Source of the DNA: Petaurus breviceps papuanus
Taxonomy: Eukaryota > Chordata > Mammalia > Diprotodontia > Petauridae
Assembly (NCBI GenBank): GCA_028583685.1
Contig: JAMXIF010000032.1
Location: 2,624,135 to 2,688,134 of the forward strand
Length of the DNA: 64,000 nt
Direction: 5' to 3'
Part shown: piece by piece, positions 30,955 to 41,022 of the stretch
How positions within the stretch are numbered: the first letter of the stretch is position 1
Layout: the number at the start of each line of letters is the position of its first letter
Translations under genes and position numbers: made by a program
Notes under the pieces: generated by a model
The model's database searches: none
Told to the model about the DNA's origin: nothing
What the model saw: the letters and a program-made list of their open reading frames with translations, nothing else

Positions 30955-31145
30955 TTTAAAGATCAGAGGGACATTTAGAGGCATCTAATACAATACCATC
31001 ATTTTAGGACGGGAATACTGGGACATAGGGAGGTTGAGTGACTTTCCCAACATTTTGCAGGTAGGTAGTGATAAACGTAGGATTTTGAACCCAGGCCCTC
31101 TTAATTCAAAACCATTTCTTTTTCTAGTGTAGCACGCTGCCTCAT
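30955..31145 (+). mobile_element. MIR3-like CORE-SINE
   Basis: 'GGACATTTAGAGGCATCTAA', 'GGGAGGTTGAGTGACTTTCC', 'GATTTTGAACCCAGGCCCTC' and 'TGTAGCACGCTGCCTC'. Confidence 0.78.
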
Positions 31146-31904
31146 TTCAATCTCTTAGAACTGAGGTGTCATCTCTTGTTCCCTCCTCTCTATTTTCCAG
31201 TGTTCGTGGGGTAGAGTAAAGACGATATGTGAAGGACAGGATGAGCATTCTTGGTTTAGGCTACTTTTAGGACAAATCACTATTCTGTTCTGAAAGGGAC
31301 ACAGATTAGAAAGGACATTTAACTCTCCTTTGGACATTTAGAGAAATTCTTTGGTATCATACATTAAAGGGCAGGTTAGGGGCTTAGAGAGAAGCTGGGG
31401 ACAGTCTCAAGAATCCATACAGAGCCAACTCCTCCTAAGTCAAGGCTGAATCTGAGCTGAGGAAAGATAGCTTTCTGCCTCTAAACCCAGCTGCTATTTT
31501 CAGATAGGCTCCATTATTCTCCGTACATGGTGTAATGACCAAATGACTCCCATTTTATAAGTATATGGGCCATGTTGGAAATACACTGGAACTGGAACTT
31601 CTTAATTGAATACAGAAGATTAGTCCATTTTCTGAATCACATTTTATCTTCCCCACCCTCACATCAGCATTTCCTATGAAATCCAAGGAAGAGGATGGAT
31701 GTCATATCAACTAATGTTACCTAATACTTCAAGCATCAATGATTTCTTCAGCATAGGTATTCCATGCCTCTTCTCCTTCTCCTTTCCCTCCACCCCCCCC
31801 CACTGTCATAGATTTCTGTTGCCCTTCACCTTAGGAAACATCCTCCCTGTTCTGTTTCTGAAAAAAAAAATGGTAATGATTGCCCAGTGGCCAATCTTTG
31901 ACCT
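31146..31904. other. Unresolved DNA with a C9 run
   Basis: No recognised repeat. A C-run lies at 31793-31801 and an A-run at 31861-31870. Confidence 0.45.
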
Positions 31905-31950
31905 CTTTGAGGTCCTTTCCATCCAGAGTTCCTATGATTCTAGTGATAAA
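31905..31950 (+). mobile_element. MIR 3' end fragment
   Basis: 'CTCTTTGAGGTCCTTTCCAT' then 'CCAGAGTTCCTATGATTCT', the terminal segment of MIR-type elements. Confidence 0.6.
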
Positions 31951-32029
31951 TGACTCTAAACTTCACTGAACTAGTTTTCAAATGACAGGCATATATAGTT
32001 CTGCTCTGGGACCATACTCAAAGAATCCT

Positions 32030-32290
32030 TTCTTTGACATACCCAGAAAATACACCCTCAAATACATGAAGACTTTCAGTGAAAGAGAATTCACTACCTT
32101 TTGAACTGAACAATTTAACCTTTGTGCCGAACAATTTGTCAACCTTAGCCCATTTTACTTTTGAATAATTCTGATTGTTAAGAAGTATTGTGTTTCTTAT
32201 GTCAGTCCTTAATCTTCATCTCTGTTACTTCTACCCATTATTCTCGGGTAGGCTCTCAATAGTGCATGAAAAATAAACACTTTTATGTCC
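32030..32290 (-). mobile_element. CR1/L3 LINE 3' end, antisense
   Basis: On the plus strand: 'GAATTCACTACCTTTTGAAC', 'CCCATTTTACTTTTGAATAA', 'TTCTGATTGTTAAGAAGTAT' and 'TTACTTCTACCCATTATTCT'. These are the reverse complement of the CR1/L3 3' landmarks seen in sense at 59420-59800. Confidence 0.68.
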
Positions 32291-32609
32291 TTGGCTATAC
32301 CTATTCAATGGGAAACATCTGCATGAGACCTGAGAAAACTTCTCTTTAATCCATGCTTTTGACCTCATAATATTTAAGATCTGAATGTTTTAAAGCATTC
32401 AGATAATTTAGTTAACATATTTTTCTTTTCACTGAGTCTTTGACAAGAGGGAGAACACCACCTTAGGAATGGGTTAACTCATGTTTTAGATAGAAGCATA
32501 ACTTTCTCCATAGCCTTGAAGTGTTAGACATAACTGTGAGGTCTGTTCAGTTTGTAATATTGCAGATGCCTGTGATTTAATTATTTAACCATTGGGACTT
32601 GGTGAAAAT
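32291..32609. other. Unresolved DNA between two antisense L3 pieces
   Basis: No recognised repeat. It may separate two independent L3 copies, since the pieces on either side cover the same part of the element. Confidence 0.4.
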
Positions 32610-32850
32610 CACAAAATCGAAGAACCTCAGAGTTGGAAGGAACTTGGGAGGTCACTTAATCCAACCCACTACTTGAACAGTAGTAACTCAGTACTCAACG
32701 AGAGCCCATTCCACTTTTGAATTGTTAGGAAAATTTCTCACAAGCCCAAATCTGCCTCTCACAATTTCTAGTTCTATCCTTTGGGGGAAAGATGATATTT
32801 TTGCTAAAAGTCTCAATTAGTATTTTATTCATTGATTTTATTAAGCTAAC
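32610..32850 (-). mobile_element. CR1/L3 LINE 3' end, antisense
   Basis: Starts with 'CTCAGAGTTGGAAGGAACTT', the reverse complement of the L3 terminus, then 'CCCATTCCACTTTTGAATTG', 'AAATCTGCCTCTCACAATTT' and 'TAGTTCTATCCTTTGGGG'. It covers the last 240 or so bases of the element. Confidence 0.72.
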
Positions 32851-32879
32851 AAAGTCATGTAGGGACTCAAATGCCATAA

Positions 32880-33410
32880 AGACAGCTAGTTGGTACAGAG
32901 GATAATGTGCCTGGACCCTGGGAGTCTAGGAGACCTAATTTCAAATCCAGCATAAAATACTTACCATTTATGTGACTCTAGGCAAGTTATTTAAGTTCTC
33001 TCTGCCTGAGTACAATCATCCAAAATGGGGATTATAATAACACCTAGGTCAGTTAGGTGGCACAGTGGGTAGAACAGTAGACCTGGAGTCAGGAAGACCC
33101 GAGTTCAAATCTGGCCTCAGACACTTAGTAGCTATGTGACCCTGGGTAAGTCACTTAACCCTGTTTACCTCAGTTTCTTCACCTGTAAAATGAGCTGCAG
33201 AAGGAAATGGCAAACCACTCCAGTGTCTTTGCCAAGAAAATTTCAAATGGGGTCACAAAGACCCAGACACAACTGAAAACAACTGGACAACAGCAAAATA
33301 ATAACACCTACTTCCCATGCAAGTTATGATGATCAATTGAGACAATATCTATAAAATGCTTTTCAAACAATATAGTGCTGCATGAGTGCTAGTTGTTGTT
33401 ATTATCATTT
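32880..33410 (+). mobile_element. MIR-type SINE, split by a MAR1-type SINE
   Basis: The left part (32880-33046) has 'GTTGGTACAGAGGATAATG' and 'ATGTGACTCTAGGCAAGTTA'. The right part (33298-33410) continues 'ACACCTACTTCCCATGCAAG', 'AAATGCTTTTCAAAC' and 'GTTGTTGTTATTATC'. Confidence 0.75.
33047..33297 (+). mobile_element. MAR1-type tRNA-derived SINE, complete
   Basis: Reads 'GTTAGGTGGCACAGTGGGTA', 'CTGGAGTCAGGAAGACCCG', 'GCTATGTGACCCTGGGTAAG' and 'GGCAAACCACTCCAGTGTCT', ending 'CAACTGGACAACAGCAAA'. Perfect 13-bp target duplication ATAATAACACCTA (33034-33046, 33298-33310). Inserted in an older MIR-type SINE. Best copy of this type in the window. Confidence 0.93.
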
Positions 33411-33634
33411 AGGGTTTACATTGTAAACAAAACTGTCTAGTCAAAAAAGGCAATTTTTTAAAGAAGTAGCTTTACACAATGGCCAACTTCTACTAAAATC
33501 TGAATAATGCTTTCTCCAGCTCACTGAACAATTGGTTAACCTCATCTCTGCCTCTATCCAGATGGAGATCTTTCTGCCCTCATTTCCCACCACTAAAAAT
33601 TTGAGTCAAGTGATTTCCTAGAAATAGATGCAAT

Positions 33635-33785
33635 TTAGAGTTATGGAATCTGGGATCAAATGTTATTTGGGCAGGTCAGTTCATCTGGTATTTCCTCAGT
33701 TTCTTAATCTAAAATGATAGAATTCGACTAAAAGACTTCTTTGTCTTCTCTCCCTTCTCTCTTTACATCTGTGATCCTAAGATCT
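33635..33785 (+). mobile_element. MIR-type SINE, decayed
   Basis: 'GGCAGGTCAGTTCATCTGGT', 'TTTCCTCAGTTTCTTAATCT' and 'CTTTACATCTGTGATCCTAA'. Confidence 0.65.
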
Positions 33786-34399
33786 TAACCATGGTTTAAA
33801 GACTTAGAGCATTCAGATTTTCTGTCTCTTTATTGCTGCCGCCATGTGTCCCACTACTCTGTATTACTTGGAAAACACTGGCAAAGGTGAGTGAAGAAAC
33901 CTCAAATGGATAGTCCCATGTTGACTTGCGAGTGTCCTCAAATGATTTGTCTCATTGCTTAAAAAATGGATTCTAAATTCTTCTCTCCCTCCCTTTTTTT
34001 GTCACTTAGCTTTGTGCCAGCAGTCTTTGTTGTCTGCCTCTTTTTATCATCCTCACCATAGAGTGCATGCTGTGGTGGACTACCTTAGTTGTAGATCAAA
34101 GCATAGCCATTGGTCCAAGGTGAGGCCTAAATAGAGCTTGTGTGAAACATTACTTTGAATTTCCTCTTGCTCAGATATCCTGCTTTCTGAACTCTTAACA
34201 AAAACTACCATTATGATTGGGCTATTGATATTCGTTATATAAGATGACCCAAGTGTATTTTCCCCAAATTCTTTGTCTCCAGAGAAAAAAATAAAAATCT
34301 GGATTATTCACCCCCTATATTTCATTCATATTTTCTGTGCCACTTATTTGCTCTCATATCAGGGGAAAAAAAGTTCAGATACCTCTGCCAATTTGAGGC
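33786..34399. other. Unresolved DNA
   Basis: Unique-looking sequence without recognised repeat, continuous in texture with the candidate element that follows. Confidence 0.4.
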
Positions 34400-34880
34400 T
34401 TCATAGAGGTAGGGCAAAGGCCAGATGGCCCTCACCTGCTGCCCCTCATAAGGTACTCCACTGGATCATAAGCAAACAATATCTGGTTCAACCTCCAAGC
34501 AGCGGGTAAGTTCTCGTTCTGAAGCGAATCACCTTTTAATGTATACTCGCTCAAGTACATCTGTTATGTTGATATATCACTAGTTTTATGGGCCTGGATT
34601 AATTCCAAAGTAAATACTAAACACTCTGCTGAAAAGCTGTAAACACAGATACAAGTCATTCATCTAGAAATCCCCAAGCATCATTTGCCAAGGGCCTGAG
34701 TGCCTCAAGTACTTTATCCTGTTTGATGTAACAAGATCTTCTTGTAATCTTCTCCATGCTGTAATTTTGAAATTGATTTTAAAATTTGAAAGGAGAAGAA
34801 AAACAAAGCACCTTGAAATGTATGAGCAGCTCAACTCACTCACCATCAGCAGGCAGGAAAGGCACATGCTTTTGAGTGGC
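34400..34880. other. Candidate conserved non-coding element
   Basis: Repeat-free, with four CpGs within 70 bases (34502-34551) and GGATTAATTCC near 34596. A perfect donor-like word GTAAGT follows GCGG at 34501-34510, just at the end of a short open frame. That could be a transcript boundary, but no matching acceptor or known protein is seen. Confidence 0.35.
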
Positions 34881-35259
34881 AATTCATCTCTTTACAAATG
34901 ACCAGGTGGCTAACCAGCAGTGCTAGAACCTGGGGTTTAGGTTAACAGCTAGCTCCATGATATAACTTCATTTCCTTTGCTTTATAGGCTGTGATTCAGA
35001 CCTTTCTTCAGTTCAGCTGAGTTTTGACTTATAGTTGACTAGGTGCCAATGAACATATTACCTGGCATTCTGTTTCTATTCTGTTCTTTTGTGTCTAAAT
35101 GAAGAGAAATCACTGCCCTTCACTCGATTCTTTTTCCTCATTGAAGGCCCTTCTCAATTAAGTATTCCAATTCTCATTTTGGGAGGTTGCTTTGGTACCA
35201 CCCAAAGGCCAACCCTTTAAGATAGAATCATAAAAATCCCAGATTCTAAATATGATTTG
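34881..35259. other. Unresolved DNA
   Basis: No repeat or gene recognised. Confidence 0.4.
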
Positions 35260-35271
35260 AAAAGTTATCAC

Positions 35272-35578
35272 GGGGCGGCCAGGTAGCACAGCAAGTAAGA
35301 GCACCGGCTCCAGTGTCAGGATGACCTGGAGATCGAATCCCGGGCTCAGACACTTAGCACCCACCCAGAAACACCTGGCCGTGTAACCTTGAGCAAGTTA
35401 CTTAACCCCAATTGCTTAGGGGCAGCCAGGTGACTCAGAGAGTAAGAGCACTGGCTCCAGTGTTGGGATGACCTGGATCAAATCCGGGCTCAGATACTCA
35501 GCACTGCACCCAGAAATAATAACTGGCCGTGTAACCTTGAGCAAGTTACTTAACCCCGATTGCTTACTAAAAAAAAAA
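35272..35578 (+). mobile_element. Dimeric tRNA-derived SINE, complete
   Basis: Same two-monomer structure as 7448-7755: left monomer with 'CCTGGAGATCGAATCCCGGG', right monomer with 'CAGAAATAATAACTGGCCG', then a short A-tail. Target duplication AAAAGTTATCAC (35260-35271, 35579-35590). The monomer junction 'CCCCAATTGCTTAGGGGC' is the same in both dimers, which shows that the dimer, not two chance insertions, was the mobile unit. Confidence 0.93.
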
Positions 35579-35590
35579 AAAAGTTATCAC

Positions 35591-36209
35591 ATCCTTCCCC
35601 TTGTGTTGACATAGGTATACCTTTAAACCAACCCTCATATTAGAACACTTGAATAATTCTTTTAAGTCTCTAGGGGAGAGGATTCCACAAATACTTTTAA
35701 TTTTAAAGAAACAAATTTTTAATTTTAGAGAAAGTTTTTTCTTTTAGTATCTAGATGTTAAAACTAGATTTCCAATACTTAATTTGGGTATCTTGTTTAA
35801 AGGAAAGAATAGACTTCTGCCCTAGTGGTAGTAAGTGGTGGTGGTAATAGTAGTGAGAGGAAGAGGAGGAGGAGGAGGAAAAGTAAGAATTCAGGTTATA
35901 AGTTCCACAGTGTGCTGTGATCTTTTTTTTAGGAAGTTGTTGATCAGACCATATAACTTAATTCCCCACAGTTCTCTCATAAAATACTGGTTTAGTCATG
36001 AGCCTTATGAGAAGCAAATCATTAGGGGAAAAGATCAAGATCAAAGGAATTGACCCTAATTGAGTGATTATTAAGGACTAGCCCATGGAGCAAAATCACT
36101 CTTTGAAGGTGATGATTGAATGAGAAATTTCCAAAAACCTTAGAGGGAGTGTTGAACACTGAGTTCCATTTTATTTTATTTTTACTTTTTATGACTACTA
36201 TTATGTGTC
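35591..36209. other. Unresolved DNA
   Basis: No recognised family. A purine-rich GGA run lies at about 35855-35884. Confidence 0.42.
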
Positions 36210-36440
36210 ACAAGGGCAAGGCAACTGATCAATCAATATATATTTAGTAAGCACCTACTATACAGTGGGCGCTGTGCTAAGGGCTGAAGATACACAAAGA
36301 GGCAAAAGACAGTGCCTGCCCACAAGGAGCTTACAATCTACTAAGGGACACAACTTGCAAACAAATATACAAAACAAACTATACACAGGATAAATGGGAA
36401 ATAATTAACAGAAGGAAAGCACTGGAATTACTAAGCCTTG
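36210..36440 (+). mobile_element. Old LINE-like repeat, L2/L3-type
   Basis: 'TAGTAAGCACCTACTATACA', 'GCGCTGTGCTAAGGGCTGAA', 'CCCACAAGGAGCTTACAATC' and 'GGATAAATGGGAAATAATTA'. The same family recurs at 37490, 41843, 56060, 56780 and 61765. Confidence 0.65.
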
Positions 36441-36629
36441 ACTAGCTATCCATTTTGTTCAGAAATTTGATGCTAGAATAGTTATGGGACCTTTGTAATT
36501 TATTTATCCCTATCTATTCTCCTATGGCAGGAGATCAATAACATTTTGGACCACAATCCAAAGCTATTAATTTTTAAGTTAGTTTCAAGCCTAGCTTCCT
36601 TTGTAACATACTTATTTGTATCCTTGAGG

Positions 36630-37380
36630 GAGGGCATGGCTTTTTCTTCCATATCCAAGGCACCATGATGCTGTGCCTCAGTTGCCAAAGTGAGCTTCCT
36701 AAAAGTGTACATTTGATTATGTTTCATACCATATTCCATGTTCCCCATCTCAATAAACTCCAGCAACTCCCTCACTTCCAGGGTCAAATATGTATAAAAT
36801 CCTGTGGAATGTGAAGTCCCCTTTCTACTTTTTCAGTCTTCTTACACTTTACTCCTTTTACTATACTCTTTAATCCAGTGACATTCACATAATTACTGTT
36901 CTCATATGATACTGTCTCTTGGCTTCATTATTTGCATTGGCAGCCCTCTGTGACTGGAATACTGTCTATCTTCACATCAAACTCCCAGTTCCCTTGGTTT
37001 CCATCAAGGCTCAGCTCAACTCCCACTTTTTTTTTTTTTTTGCCTTTTGGAGGGCAGTTGGGGTTAAGTAACTTGCCCAAGGTCACACGGCTAGTTTTTT
37101 GTGTGGTGTTAAGTGTCTGAGGCTGGAACCGAACTCGGGTCTTCCTGACTCCAGGGCCGGTGCTCTATTCACTGCGCCACCTAGCCACTCCTCCACTCAA
37201 CTCCCACTCTCTACAGGAGGTCCTTCCCTGTGTCCCTCCCACCCCCACCAAGTCCATTAACTCTAAGATTGCAATCCATTTATACTTTTTCTCTTGTATG
37301 TTCTTAGTTATTTGTATGTGGTCTCCTCCCTTAGAACGTGAGCTCCCTGAGATCATGGACAGTCTGACATATAACAAATA
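36630..37380 (+). mobile_element. L2 LINE 3' region, split by a SINE
   Basis: Left of the SINE: 'CAACTCCCTCACTTCCAGGG' and 'GCAGCCCTCTGTGACTGGAA'. Right of it: 'CAGGAGGTCCTTCCCTGTGT', 'ACGTGAGCTCCCTGAGATCA' and 'GACAGTCTGACATATAAC'. The halves join at the duplicated target. Confidence 0.75.
37028..37195 (-). mobile_element. tRNA-derived SINE (WSINE-like), antisense
   Basis: Minus-strand copy: T-run 37028-37041, 'GGGTTAAGTAACTTGCCCAA', 'GTCTGAGGCTGGAACCGAAC' and 'CACTGCGCCACCTAGCCAC'. Target duplication CTCAACTCCCACT (37015-37027, 37196-37208), perfect. It landed in an L2 copy. Confidence 0.93.
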
Positions 37381-37489
37381 AAAGAGGGGGAAAATGGATT
37401 TAAGAATTGGTTTCCAATTTCCCTTCTGTCAGTGAAGTACTAGAGAGGTCTCTCAAAGCAGCTTTTAGAAAACTGAACATTTATGAATG

Positions 37490-37620
37490 AATTAATGAAC
37501 TAATGAACCATTTATTAAGTTCATACTGTGTACAAAAGTGCTGGGGATACTAATAAAAGAGTAAGACAATCCTTACCCTCAAGGAGCTTATATTCTAGAG
37601 AACGATAGTGCTTTTTACAA
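37490..37620 (+). mobile_element. Old LINE-like repeat, L2/L3-type
   Basis: 'CCATTTATTAAGTTCATACT', 'AAAGTGCTGGGGATACTAAT' and 'CCCTCAAGGAGCTTATATTC'. About 130 bases of the family seen at 36210. Confidence 0.65.
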
Positions 37621-37622
37621 GA

Positions 37623-38085
37623 TTAAAGCTGAAAGTCAGATGGAAAAGTCCTGTCTCTGGTCTTTAGGGTGGAGTGATAAAGCATAAGGTAATTCATTTT
37701 CTCTAATATCCTTTCTACTGATAAAATCATGGCAGTTTCTGATGTCAAACCATCTGATAGTTCTAAGGACTTTAGTAGCAAAACTTCCTTCCCTAAGTCT
37801 TCAGTTGACATGGTTGTACCACTTCTGAGTATTGTGCCAGGCTTCATTTTTACAGGGGTTGCCCCCCTGGCTGTGAACACTGAACTGGAAGCATTGCTAT
37901 TTCCAAGGCTTTGGGCTTCTGGTTGCTGAGCTATCTCCATCAGGATCTAAAGGGACCCAGTGGTCAAGGTGATGGTCTTACTATGACTTGCTTTGGTCGT
38001 GCTTCCCCTTGTCTCTCCCTCCTGGTGCCTTGATACTTCAGCTATCTGGCTTGCTTGCATTGTGAATGGCAGTTGGATGGCAGTT
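37623..38085 (-). other. Unexplained mostly open frame, minus strand
   Basis: From the stop near 38083 down to the stop at 37623, one minus-strand frame runs about 154 codons with a single internal stop. The last 105 codons begin 'MEIAQQPEAQSLGNSNASSS'. The composition (S, T, E, Q, K; 'ATPVKMKPGTILRSGTT') is protein-like, but I recognise no family. It could be a relic of a processed gene copy or simply chance; a shorter plus-strand frame overlaps it. Not called as a gene. Confidence 0.2.
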
Positions 38086-38329
38086 TATACAACATTAAAG
38101 ATACCATGAACCAGGATATGCTAGAATGTAACCAAGATATGTTAAAAGGAAGCTAAATAGGTACTTAGGTCTGTTATGTGGTATTCTTTTTCTTTTATCA
38201 AACTTAGTTTCAACATCCTTGCCCCCCACCCTCCATCCCTATCATCCTTACTGAATCACATTTCAGCCACAAGTGTTGTGCCCAAGACTGCAGTTGGAAG
38301 AAAGGATCTGTGCTAAATGTTCCAAGTTT
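38086..38329. other. Unresolved DNA
   Basis: No repeat recognised; a C-rich stretch lies near 38220-38235. Confidence 0.4.
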
Positions 38330-38705
38330 GGGGGTAATAATAATTTGCTTAGCACTTTACATCTATGTCTTTGGATCTTTGCAGCTACCCCTATGTAGTA
38401 TATAGGAGTATTTTTGTCATTATTTTATAGTTAAGGAAACAGTCCCAGAGAGGCTAAATGACTGGCCTTAGCTAACACAGTTACGGAATGAGAAGAGGTG
38501 GGACACGAATTCAGGACTTCTGATTTCACATCTGGTACTTTTTTTTTGAGGCAGTCAGGGTTAAGTGACTTGCCCAGTGTCACACAAATAGTACATATGC
38601 GAGACCAGATTTGAACTCATGTCCCTCTGACTCCAGGGTCAGTGTACAGTGTACTGTACCATTTAGCTGTCATACATCTGGTACATTTTCTATTGCACTA
38701 GAAAC
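38330..38705 (+). mobile_element. MIR-type SINE, split by a SINE
   Basis: 'TTGCTTAGCACTTTACATCT', 'TTATAGTTAAGGAAACAGTC', 'CCCAGAGAGGCTAAATGACT' and 'GAATTCAGGACTTCTGATTT'. It resumes after the insertion with 'GGTACATTTTCTATTGCAC'. Confidence 0.78.
38539..38673 (-). mobile_element. tRNA-derived SINE (WSINE-like), antisense
   Basis: 'GGGTTAAGTGACTTGCCCAG', 'ACCAGATTTGAACTCATGTC' and 'TGACTCCAGGGTCAGTG'. Target duplication ACATCTGGTAC (38528-38538, 38674-38684), perfect. Inserted in a MIR. Confidence 0.9.
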
Positions 38706-38811
38706 TAGGCCTGTTTGGATAAAAATTAGGATAAATGGGGAAACAATTCAAAGCATCCTCTTGCTTCTTTGAATTATGATTCCTTGCAAGGATACAGGTC
38801 TACAACTACAC

Positions 38812-38990
38812 ATAGCCACTTAGAGCTGAAAAGAAAACTCAAGTATCATCTAACCTAACTTTCATTTAATAGCTGAAGAATCTGATTTGAACAGAGGTTA
38901 AATCATTTGTCAATATTAGTAGTAGAGCTGGATCTTGGACTCAGGTCTTCAGACTCCCAGCCTAGAACTCTAAATTACAACCGATACCAA
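38812..38990 (+). mobile_element. MIR3-like CORE-SINE
   Basis: 'CACTTAGAGCTGAAAAGAAA', 'GTATCATCTAACCTAACTTT' and 'TCTTGGACTCAGGTCTTCAG'. Confidence 0.72.
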
Positions 38991-39699
38991 CCTCAGTGAT
39001 TCATAGAAAACCTGTCATCAGGGTTGCCAGGGGTCAAGTATAAGTTTCATATCTCTTCATTACCTTTCTTTCCACATAATGATCCCACATTAGGGGAATC
39101 TGTGTGAGAGGTGAGTTCAGAACAGAGGAGTTTTGCTATTTCCGTAACAGCTCTCAGCACCGGACAGCCACACAGCATCTTACTCCAGAGGAGTTCACCG
39201 GGCCTTTGTGGGATTTCTCATTAGCCAGATCAAACTTCTGTGGGGTGGAGAGATGTCAAGGAGGATCAGCAGGAGAATCATGATTATTTTTACCACTTAC
39301 ATGCCTGAGGCCAGGCTAGTGCACCAGAAGCAAACACAAGAAATGGAATATTCACGTTATTCCTTTTCCCAGTTTTCCTTCCACCCTGCCATTACTGAGT
39401 AGAAACCCCAGAAGTTTCAAAGGATGATACTTTTGGAGAAAAAGAAGGGTTTAGCTTGAGGTAGACAAAGGAGGGTATAGATTCTTATATATGGAATACA
39501 CATGGTTCTCCCAAAAGCCTTCTTGTTGACAAGAAAGAAGTCTAAAAACGTTTGTCCACATGGCACCCCATTGCTTGGAGGCTCTCATGGACTCAAGTTA
39601 CCTAGTAGGAGACTGCTATTACTAGTAGTGATATATACTTTGTTAATGTAGACATCATCAGGGTGGGGGACAGGTGTAATGAAAGATACTTGTTAATGA
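38991..39699. other. Unresolved DNA, part may be conserved
   Basis: No repeat recognised. The part 39100-39400 keeps CpGs (TCCGTAAC, CACCGGAC, CACCGGGC, CACGTTAT) and is repeat-free, so it is a weaker candidate conserved element. A 64-codon frame (39208-39402) has no family features. Confidence 0.35.
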
Positions 39700-39952
39700 T
39701 GATGATGATAAAGCATTTTTAGATCTATAGCACTTTAAGATTTGCAGAGCTTTTTATAAATACTATTTCACTTTATCCTCACGATGATTCTCTGAGGCAA
39801 GGCACTATTATTATCCTTATTTTACAGATGAAGAAGCTAAGGCAGACAAAAGTTAAATGACTTGCTAAGAAGGGTCTGGGGCGAGATTTGAACTCAGGTC
39901 TTATACATCCCAGGTCCAGCTCTCTATTCAGTATACCACCTAGCTACCTGAT
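39700..39952 (+). mobile_element. MIR-type SINE, marsupial variant, near complete
   Basis: 'TATAGCACTTTAAGATTTGC', 'TTTATCCTCACGATGATTCT', 'TTTTACAGATGAAGAAGCTA', 'GATTTGAACTCAGGTCTTAT' and 'CAGTATACCACCTAGCTACC'. Confidence 0.85.
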
Positions 39953-40091
39953 TTTGGGACAGAATCTCAGTTTCCAGTATGGTTTCAACTATTTGGTTAT
40001 TCTATAGCTTGAAAATTTTCTAAATTCTTCTCTCTTATTAAAAGTTAACTTGCTTCTAGTCTCATTACCTTTAGGGTTGGCCCTCTTTGTT

Positions 40092-40256
40092 TTTTTGTTT
40101 GTTTGGTTTTTTTGGAAGGGCAGGGCATTTGGGGTTAAATGACTTGCCCAAGGTCACACATCTAATAAGTGTTAAGTATCTGAGGCCGGCTTTGAACTCA
40201 GGTCCTCCTGACTCCAGGGCTGGTGCTCTATTCACTGCACCACCTAGCCGCCCCTA
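40092..40256 (-). mobile_element. tRNA-derived SINE (WSINE-like), antisense
   Basis: 'GGGGTTAAATGACTTGCCCA', 'GAGGCCGGCTTTGAACTCAG' and 'CACTGCACCACCTAGCCGCC'. Target duplication GGCCCTCTTTGTT (40079-40091, 40257-40269), perfect. Confidence 0.93.
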
Positions 40257-40269
40257 GGCCCTCTTTGTT

Positions 40270-40503
40270 GACCTATGACAATGGGTCATGAAGGATGATA
40301 AACTAATTCTTGCTGATGTGTTACTGCATCCATGTAACATAACATAATATCTTCGCTTAGTTGAAATGCATCTGGCTCTTTGAGGTTACTACCAATTCTA
40401 GGAATTTCAGGCAGTATAGCCCAGCCATTTGGTGACAGGCTATCTTTTTGATAAGTGTTCTGTTATATAGTCAGAGAGCTTCCTGCTCTACCTATGGTAC
40501 TTC
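40270..40503. other. Unresolved DNA
   Basis: No repeat recognised. Confidence 0.4.
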
Positions 40504-40505
40504 TG

Positions 40506-40748
40506 TTGTTTTAGTCACTTTTCAGTCATCTTTGACTCTTTTTTGACCCCTTTTGGGCTTTTCTTAGCAAAGATACTAGAATGATTTGCCATTTCTTTCT
40601 CTGGCTCATTTTATAGATGAGGAAAGTAAGGCAAACAGGATAAAGTAACTTACCCAGCATCACACAGCTAGTAAATACCTGAGGCCAAATTTGAAGTCAG
40701 GAAGATGAGTCTTCCTGACTCCAGGCCCAGCATGCCACCTAGCTGTCC
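40506..40748 (-). mobile_element. MAR1-type SINE, antisense
   Basis: 'TAGTCACTTTTCAGTCATCT', 'CTTAGCAAAGATACTAGAAT', 'TTATAGATGAGGAAAGTAAG', 'GACTCCAGGCCCAGCATGCC' and 'ACCTAGCTGTCC'. Target duplication ATGGTACTTC (starting 40494 and 40749). Confidence 0.88.
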
Positions 40749-40902
40749 ATGGTACTTCGGTACAGAGGCCAGTTCCCCCGCCCAACAAATGAATCTAAAT
40801 AGTCTTAACAGCCTAATTTATTAGAGACTGTGTCTCTCTTTTTCCCTAATACTGTCTCTCCTCTTTCCTTACCTCCTCACTCCTCCAGCTTTCCTCCTTT
40901 CT

Positions 40903-40936
40903 TTAAAAAAAAAAAATCAAACAAATAAAAAAAACA
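40903..40936. repeat. A-rich low-complexity run
   Basis: A12 followed by CAAA and TAAA steps. Could be a lost element's tail. Confidence 0.7.
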
Positions 40937-40949
40937 TTGCTGTGGACGG

Positions 40950-41022
40950 CCTAACACAATATATGTTATTGAGAAGGCACTCAAAAATCATTTGTTGAAT
41001 GAGTGAATGAATGAATGAGGTT
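40950..41022 (+). mobile_element. L2 LINE terminal tail
   Basis: 'GAGAAGGCACTCAAAAATCA', then 'TTTGTTGAATGAGTGAATGA' and an ATGA repeat: the extreme L2 3' terminus. Confidence 0.65.

Noticed and set aside
37729-37929. 66-codon plus-strand frame
   Set aside because: Antisense to the longer minus-strand frame at the same place; no family features.
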